A DNA stretch of 51,342 bases from Zygnema cylindricum (taxonomy: Eukaryota > Streptophyta > Zygnematophyceae > Zygnematales > Zygnemataceae): NCBI GenBank assembly GCA_037447655.1, contig JBBHKE010001244.1:479795-531136 (forward strand). Reading direction: 5' to 3'. The position numbers and the translations under genes are program-made. Positions 45,737 through 51,342 of this stretch are shown here, piece after piece; positions within the stretch are counted from its first letter, which is position 1; each line of letters opens with the position of its first letter. The notes under the pieces are model-generated. The model was not told the origin of the DNA. It did no database searches and saw only the letters and a program-made list of their open reading frames with translations.

Positions 45737-48700
45737 ATGGCGGACCGAGGAGGAGGCGAGCGAGGCGGCTTTGGACGCGGATTTTCGCGCGGAGACAGGG
45801 GGAGGGGAGACAGGAGAGGCGACAGAGGCCGAGGAAGGAGAGCTCCTAAGAAAGAGGAGAAGGAAGAATGGGTGCCTGTAACAAAACTCGGTCGTCTTGT
45901 TAAAGATGGCAAGATTAAATCTCTGGAACATATTTACCTCTACTCCCTCCCTATCAAAGAACATCAAATCGTGGAACAATTTCTACCAGGGCTCAAAGAC
46001 GAAGTCATGAAGATCATGCCCGTACAAAAGCAGACACGTGCGGGACAAAGAACCAGATTCAAAGCTTTTGTCGTGGTCGGTGATTCCAACGGACACATCG
46101 GATTAGGTGTCAAATGCTCCAAAGAAGTAGCCACCGCGATTCGCGGAGCTATTATTTTGGCCAAATTGTCGGTTATTCCGGTCCGAAGGGGTTATTGGGG
46201 GAATAAGATTGGAAAACCCCATACCGTACCGACCAAGGTTACCGGGAAATGCGGGTCCGTAACTGTACGGCTCGTACCTGCCCCCCGGGGTTCAGGGATT
46301 GTGGCCGCACGTGTGCCGAAAAAGGTTTTGCAATTCGCGGGAATTGAGGACGTGTTCACATCTTCCAGAGGATCTACGAAGACTCTCGGAAACTTCGTCA
46401 AGGTACTGTACGGACATTTTGTCCATATGTTGTTCAGGGGGAGGGGGAGGGGGAGAGGGAGGGTTTTTTTTTCTGGGGTTTGTTTTGGGAGGGGGGGTGG
46501 AAAGGTACTGTACGGACACTGTACGGACATTTTTATGTCGTTATGTTGTTCAGGGGGAGGGGGAGGGGTTTGTTTCTGAAACTTGTTTTGGGAGGGGGGG
46601 TGGAAAAGGGGGTGGGGCTTGGGCTGGATTTTTCTTTGGGTTTTTTTTAAATGAAGCCTTTTTCTTGTTATTTAGGGTTTTAATACTCTGAAAAACCTAG
46701 TCAAGGTATTGTACGGATTCTATGTCTTCTGTTTTCTACTTTTTTTGTTTTTTGTTTTTTTGTGCTATTGCTTTTGTTTAGCAATTTGTAAAGAAATTTT
46801 GCTCAAAGGGTTTTGTTTCCTTTTTTGTTTGCTGAATTTTTCTTTCACTGTTTGAAAGGGATAAGCTTGTTTTAGGGTTTAGTGTTTATATGTAACAATT
46901 TACTGGTGGTTCATGAGAATAGACGAACAATCCGGCTTTATTTAGTTTTTTTTTGTTTGTTTTGTTTTTTGGTTTGATTGTCGTCGTCTTCTTTTCATTT
47001 TTTCTTTGTTTCTTTTTGATCATGTGATTACTTCTGTCTGTTTTCAGTTTGCCTTTTAGGGGTTTATTATTATCTGGAGTTTTCTGTAGTTTCACGTAAT
47101 CTGTTTAACAAATATTTTAGCCTGTAGTTCATTTAATTTATTAAGTTCCCTGTAGTTTATTTGAATTTTATGTAATCCTCCAATTGCCATTCCTTTCTTC
47201 TTCTCTCCACTTTCCTTTCCTCCTTCCTCCCTTCCATCCCCACTCTGCCTCCTTGTCCCTCTCCCCTCCCCCCTCTCCTCTCCCCTCTCCCACTCTTTCC
47301 TCCCTCCCCTCCTCTCCCCCCTCCCCTCCCTTCTCTTGTATTATGTGTATATATGTATGCATACTTGCATGTGTATGTACATATACTTATGTACGTATAT
47401 ATGCATGCATCTATGTATATGTAGGTATATATCTTTACACATATGTATATTAGATGCATACATTTGCATCGTATTTTTTTTAGGTCTTTAATTATCTCTC
47501 AAACTGTTTTCTATTTAGATGTTTAGGTGTTAGACGGCGTTTTAGGTTCAAACACTATTTTTTTTTTTTTTAATAAGGTCAATACTGAAGTCGTTTTTTT
47601 TCTTGTGTTTTTTTTCAACCACTTGTACTTGGCTTTTCACATTTTATTTTTGTAAGATTGGCTCTATTGAGTGAAACTGTAAGCAGGATACAAATTTAGT
47701 TCAATTTTTGGCAAAGATGGGAGAGTCTATAAAAACCGTCGTAAAATATGTGTATAGCTTCTCTGTTATAGTTTTCTTTTTTTTGGTGGATGGCTTCTTC
47801 AATTTTGGAGTGTTAAGGTTTTTGAGGTTTTCTTTTTTGTAGAGGTTTTTGATGGCTTCTTTTTTAGACAGATGAAAAGGTAAAAAAATGTTTCTTTTTT
47901 TTTTCTCTTTTCTGGTATTTGGATTTAATGACAACAGGAAAAAGGAGTAGATGACAGGAAAGACTTATTATTATTTCATCATTATTTCAATGTTTTTTGA
48001 AGCTTGTGGGTACACCTAAAACTTGCAGTTTGGTGAAAAGGGGGAGGGGGAGAGGGAGAGGGAGGGTTTTGGCAAGATGATGGACTTGGTATTTTACTTT
48101 GTTTAACAAAAGCGTAGATGTTAAACAATAGCCTCTTCTTGGGAGTTTTTTGGGTCATTTTTTTTTCTTTTTGAGAGGGAAGGGGGAGGGTGGATGGGGA
48201 GAGAGGGAAGGAAGAGTAGAGGGGGAGGACAAAGAACAAAGTACTTATAACTTCGATTCTCTTTAGTGAAGTTACAATCATAAGGACATCTCACTATTTG
48301 GACAGGTTTGTTTCACTGGCATTTTTTTTTTTTTCTGGTGGGGATTTGCACTTTGATTTAGGAAGGATTGTGAAAAATGCAAACACGTGTATTCTTCAAT
48401 GGCACTAAATGGGTATTATATTTTGTGGGTACCATTTATTATGGAGCTTTGTACAAATGCTTAAATGGGTGTTCTTGAAATGCAACAATTGGGTAATATT
48501 GAGATGAAAACACTGAAATAGAAATGCACTAAATGTCTACTCTTGAAATGCACTAAATGGGTATATCGGTTGTGGGTATTATTATATTTTCCAGGCGACT
48601 TTCCAGTGTCTTTTGAACACCTACGGATTCCTCACTCCCGACTTGTGGCGAGAGACTAAGTTTGAGAGGGCGCCCTTCCAGGAGTTCACCGATTTTCTCG

Positions 48701-48753
48701 CGAAACCTCACAAGCTTACCATGGCTTTGCCTGAGGAGGTCCCTCCTGTGTAA
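45737..48753 (+). CDS. RPS2: Cytosolic small-subunit ribosomal protein uS5 (RPS2), two exons
   Basis: Structural protein of the 40S subunit near the mRNA entry channel. Exon 1 is 45737-46402 and exon 2 48595-48753, with a 2192-bp phase-0 intron (AAG|GTACTG...TTTCCAG|GCG). The product is 274 residues, the family's usual size. The start ATG has a strong context (CCGCCATGGCG). Seen: RGG-rich N-terminus (residues 4-35), [18 protein letters not shown], the S5 double-stranded-RNA-binding-like domain about 88-151 ([37 protein letters not shown]), the S5 C-terminal domain from about 170 ([20 protein letters not shown]), and [18 protein letters not shown] in exon 2. The intron opens with G-rich tracts and contains duplicated copies of its own donor. 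The upstream region is tandemly duplicated, with a telo box in the leader. Confidence 0.97.
46437..46463 (+). repeat. G-quadruplex-type tract in RPS2 intron
   Basis: Five G runs of 3-5 separated by A or AGA, on the sense strand and therefore in the pre-mRNA, about 35 nt after the donor. A second, shorter G-rich run follows at 46551. Confidence 0.8.
46676..46705 (+). other. Candidate 30-nt cassette microexon in RPS2
   Basis: Bounded by an acceptor-like TTGTTATTTAG and a donor-like GTATTG, phase 0 on both sides. It reads [10 protein letters not shown], resembling the end of exon 1 ([10 protein letters not shown]), and 27 of 34 bases around the donor match the true exon-intron junction. It is probably a duplicated relic of the junction; whether it is ever spliced in is unknown. 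Confidence 0.4.
47200..47335. repeat. Pyrimidine-rich tract in RPS2 intron
   Basis: CTCCCCTCCCCCCTCTCCTC-type text, followed by TATATGTATGCATAC alternating purine-pyrimidine repeats (47340-47460). Purine-rich tracts of opposite strand sense lie further on, at 48040-48068 and 48172-48232. Confidence 0.85.
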
Positions 48754-49035
48754 AGCATAGAATGAGAAGAGAGGAGAGGTGTGAGGTTTTTTTGGGATAA
48801 GAGGCGGGAAGGACAGCTGTTTAGGGTTAAAGAGGCGACAGAAAGGATTCTGATCAAAGGATTCTGATTGGCTGTTGTGAGATTTGTAGAGATTTATGGG
48901 AGAGGCCGTGGTTTGGAAAGTCAACTGAAAGTCAACTCATTTCGACGCTGTTGTTCCTGTTCTCGTCTCGTCAATACATATATGCTTTTGTGAAATGATG
49001 GGAGTTTTAAATGATGGGAGCAGTGTCAATGCCTT
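48754..49035. other. RPS2 3' untranslated region (presumed)
   Basis: Sequence after the TAA without other features. No canonical AATAAA was noticed before the CT tract. Confidence 0.35.
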
Positions 49036-49235
49036 GTCCCTCTCCCCCTCCCTCTCCCTGTCCCTCCCTCCCTGTCCCTCCCTCTCCCTGTCCCTCCCTC
49101 TCCCCGTCCCTTTCCCTTTTCCTCCATCTTCCTTCCCTGCCTTTTCCTTCCTCCCTCTGCCCCCACTTTTATTTTTCCTTCTCTCCTGTCCCTCGCCTCG
49201 CTGTCCCTCTCTCCCTCCTCCCCCCCTCTCTCCCA
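49036..49235. repeat. CTCCCT/CCTGTCC tract downstream of RPS2
   Basis: About 200 bp of polypyrimidine repeats with CCCTGTCCCTCC variants. Frames through it are serine/proline or arginine/glutamate low complexity, not genes. Confidence 0.9.
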
Positions 49236-49954
49236 TGGTTGACATGAAGCTGAACTGGATCTTTGTGCCTTTGTGTTTCCTTTTTTTCCTTTTTTGTTTG
49301 AATTGAGAATCCAAGACTTTTCATGGTTTTGCATTCTTCTCTGAGGGCTTTGACTGTGGAAATCGGCAAGATATGACTCCTAATAACTTCAAAAAAAAAA
49401 CAATTTATTTACAAGTGCTGTATTTACTTTTACTTTTTTGTTTTTTTTTTCTGTATCTAGTCCCTTATTTAGCCCTACATCTATGATGTGACCAATTATC
49501 GGATTATGTGTTTTTTAAGGGTTTTTTAAGATTTCCTAGGGTGTTTTATGGGTGTTTTAGGCTCTTTCTTAGAGTTTTTTGGGATCGATGTTCCTCAATT
49601 ATTGCATTGCAGTAAATTGTTTTGAGAGTCAATTTTTTATCTGCTACTAGAAACGTTTTTTCTTGGTGCACACCTTTTCATATTATTACTCCTATTTGTG
49701 CGATGGATAGGTGGCGATCTTACCTTCTTATTTGTGGTCTTCGAACGAAAATTTGAGCAGTGTTTTCTGGGGAAAGCTGATAAAAATGGGGAAAAAAACA
49801 TGGACTCGAATAGTGTCAAAAATTAATTGAACTTAATTGTGTTACTAGCTTTTTGGTGTCAGTAATTGATGTTTCAACTTGAACTTGTACTGTTAAAAGT
49901 AAGGGATACAAAAATACACATATACAAAGAAAGTGCAGCACACTGCTCCTCACT
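49236..49954. other. Intergenic spacer
   Basis: T-rich with TTTTAGGGTTTT-like text near 49510-49580. No gene recognised. A weak MITE-like AAACGTTTTTTCTTGGTGCACAC segment lies near 49650. Confidence 0.4.
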
Positions 49955-50175
49955 TTTTCTCACTCAGTCTCTCTTCTCTCCCTCTCTCCTCTTCTGCTCT
50001 CTTCATATCCATCTACTGTCCCTCTTCCTGTCGGTCCCGCTCCCTCCCTTCCCCTACCCGATTTCCCTCCCTTCCCCTCCCTCCCTCCCTTTCTTTTACA
50101 GGACTTTTCCTCCCTCTCTCCTCTCTCTCGCTCCCCCCTTCTCTTTCTCCATAACTCCCTCCCTCTCCTTGTGTA
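49955..50175. repeat. Pyrimidine-rich tract
   Basis: CTCCCTCTCTCC and TTCCCCTCCCTCCC text over about 220 bp. Confidence 0.85.
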
Positions 50176-50615
50176 ACAATATTACATGTCATATGGTACA
50201 CGGATACGCACAGGAGACGCCTCTTATTTTACACGAAGTGTGTCTGTATCACAATTATTAGTTGTTCTGTAAGCTGAGTGGCATTATGAGTTCACCTTCA
50301 CCAGAATAGTTGCGTCACAACCCTGGAGCAGTTAACAATCGTCATTGCCATTCTTCAATTTTTTCAGTCTCCATTCCGGTCTTGTAACTGCAAATTATTT
50401 TTTAATGGTTGCGATTGGAAGCACCTTCCTCTCGGTAATTCCCAATATTTGGTTTTACAACAGCAGATTGAATAAAAAAGCGAGATGGTAGACCATCTGA
50501 GTCAAGGGTACAAAGTGGGTGGCATGGCCAAAACTGAAAAACTAGAAGCAAGGCAAAAAAAAAAAAAAGCAATGTCACTTTTATAGGTCACTTCTAGAAA
50601 TTGTGGCTCCCAAAC
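50176..50615. other. Intergenic spacer
   Basis: No gene or repeat recognised apart from an A run at 50555. Confidence 0.4.
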
Positions 50616-50665
50616 TACACCATGTACCGCTATTAGTGTTAACACTAATAACGATTCATGGTGTA
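50616..50665. mobile_element. 50-bp terminal-repeat-only MITE derivative
   Basis: TACACCATGTACCGCTATTA, GTGTTAACAC, then TAATAACGATTCATGGTGTA: the two Stowaway-like ends fused head to head with no interior. An almost perfect 25-bp inverted repeat. Confidence 0.9.
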
Positions 50666-51213
50666 ATTTTGGTCTGGATGAAAGTTGGTACTATGTAGGT
50701 ACTATAAAGTACTATATTGCGGGTGAAAAGCGATCCCTACAAACGTGGTACTTTTTTGAGACCGAAATTTAGTACGATAAGTACAAATCAGCTGGGCATA
50801 AAACAAAGGTATGATCCCTGCCAGTAGAAAGCTTCTTTTCAAATGTGTTTTTTTTAAATTGTACTTTTCTTAAACAAAAATGAGGCATAGGTTGCATCTT
50901 GTCAGTACAAGTCGCCAGAAGTTCAATATTTATATTGAAAAACAACACTTTTTTCAACCAACTTCGGGTTGAATAGTGTGGATGTTATGGAGTTTTGTTA
51001 GAATGCGACAGAATATTGTTGCTTTTCCGATAGTATCCTTTTTCTAGTCTTTCCTAACGGATTTTCCAAAGAAAAGGTCCCTCAGTTTTGGTTTACAAGC
51101 CCTCCTTTTCAAGCTCATTATTGTCAAAAATAGAAACTAATATTTTCAGGGGAGGTTATGATTCGGTTTGATGGAGAAGAGAATTTGAGCCAAACTAAAA
51201 ACAATGCCATAAC
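50666..51213. other. Intergenic spacer
   Basis: No gene recognised; many GTAC tetranucleotides at 50690-50780. Confidence 0.4.
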
Positions 51214-51342
51214 TACAACCGTGAATCGTAATTAGCGTTAATACTTTTTTCGCCACTGAAAACATCTTTTCTCCATACACATTTGTCCAATTTTCAATTT
51301 AAGACCGCCAATCATAAGCTAAGAATATTACCATTCAATCGC
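51214..51342 (+). mobile_element. Stowaway-like MITE, runs off the window
   Basis: TACAACCGTGAATCGTAATTAG, then AAAACATCTTTTCTCCATAC and the family interior up to the last base. Confidence 0.85.

Noticed and set aside
46403-48594. snoRNA hosted in the RPS2 intron
   Set aside because: Ribosomal-protein introns often host snoRNAs, but I found no paired C (RTGATGA) and D (CTGA) boxes with terminal stems.
49011-49334. Ser/Pro- and Arg/Glu-rich proteins downstream of RPS2
   Set aside because: Translations of a (CTCCCT)n tract on both strands; low complexity, no domain.

Overview
This window looks like repeat-rich nuclear DNA of a streptophyte, either a charophyte alga or an early-diverging plant. 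The evidence is spliceosomal GT-AG introns, a plant-type LRR receptor kinase with a signal peptide, a SUMO E2 close to plant SCE1, a cytosolic ribosomal protein uS5 (RPS2) and an ECO1/CTF7 acetyltransferase. The species cannot be fixed from sequence alone; a large charophyte genome such as Chara is only a guess. Two runs of N (10679-11274 and 33242-34050) mark assembly gaps.

Layout. 1-9.6 kb is repeats: one LTR copy, an inverted pair of TAGATAATTAGA-type minisatellites around a fragment that looks like a transposase DNA-binding domain, then nested DNA transposons. 9.6-16.8 kb is AT-rich with two decayed LRR fragments, MITEs and a gap. An LRR receptor-like kinase lies at 16.8-21.3 kb (+). 21.3-30.8 kb is dense with hAT-type MITEs, a second LTR copy and a SINE-like segment. 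The 3' part of an ECO1/CTF7 cohesin acetyltransferase lies at 30.8-32.4 kb (-), with its 5' end lost towards the second gap. An array of E2F-type motifs and an 894-bp hAT element lie beyond that gap. A complete five-exon SUMO-conjugating enzyme lies at 37.5-41.0 kb (+), and a complete two-exon RPS2 at 45.7-48.8 kb (+). The last 2.5 kb is pyrimidine-rich repeat plus MITEs.

The genes are not an operon or pathway. Three are housekeeping (translation, SUMO transfer, S-phase cohesion) and one is a surface receptor. Much of the structural interest is in the DNA between and inside them. A TA-flanked Stowaway-like MITE family recurs more than a dozen times, including a 50-bp derivative that is nothing but its two ends. 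A hAT MITE family shows three perfect 8-bp target duplications. The RPS2 intron carries repeated copies of its own splice donor, one of them inside an in-frame 30-nt mimic of the end of exon 1. The RPS2 upstream region is tandemly duplicated, and one copy preserves the empty site of a MITE. No wholly new enzymatic system was recognised; the best leads are the RPS2 donor duplication and the E2F array near the cohesin acetyltransferase.
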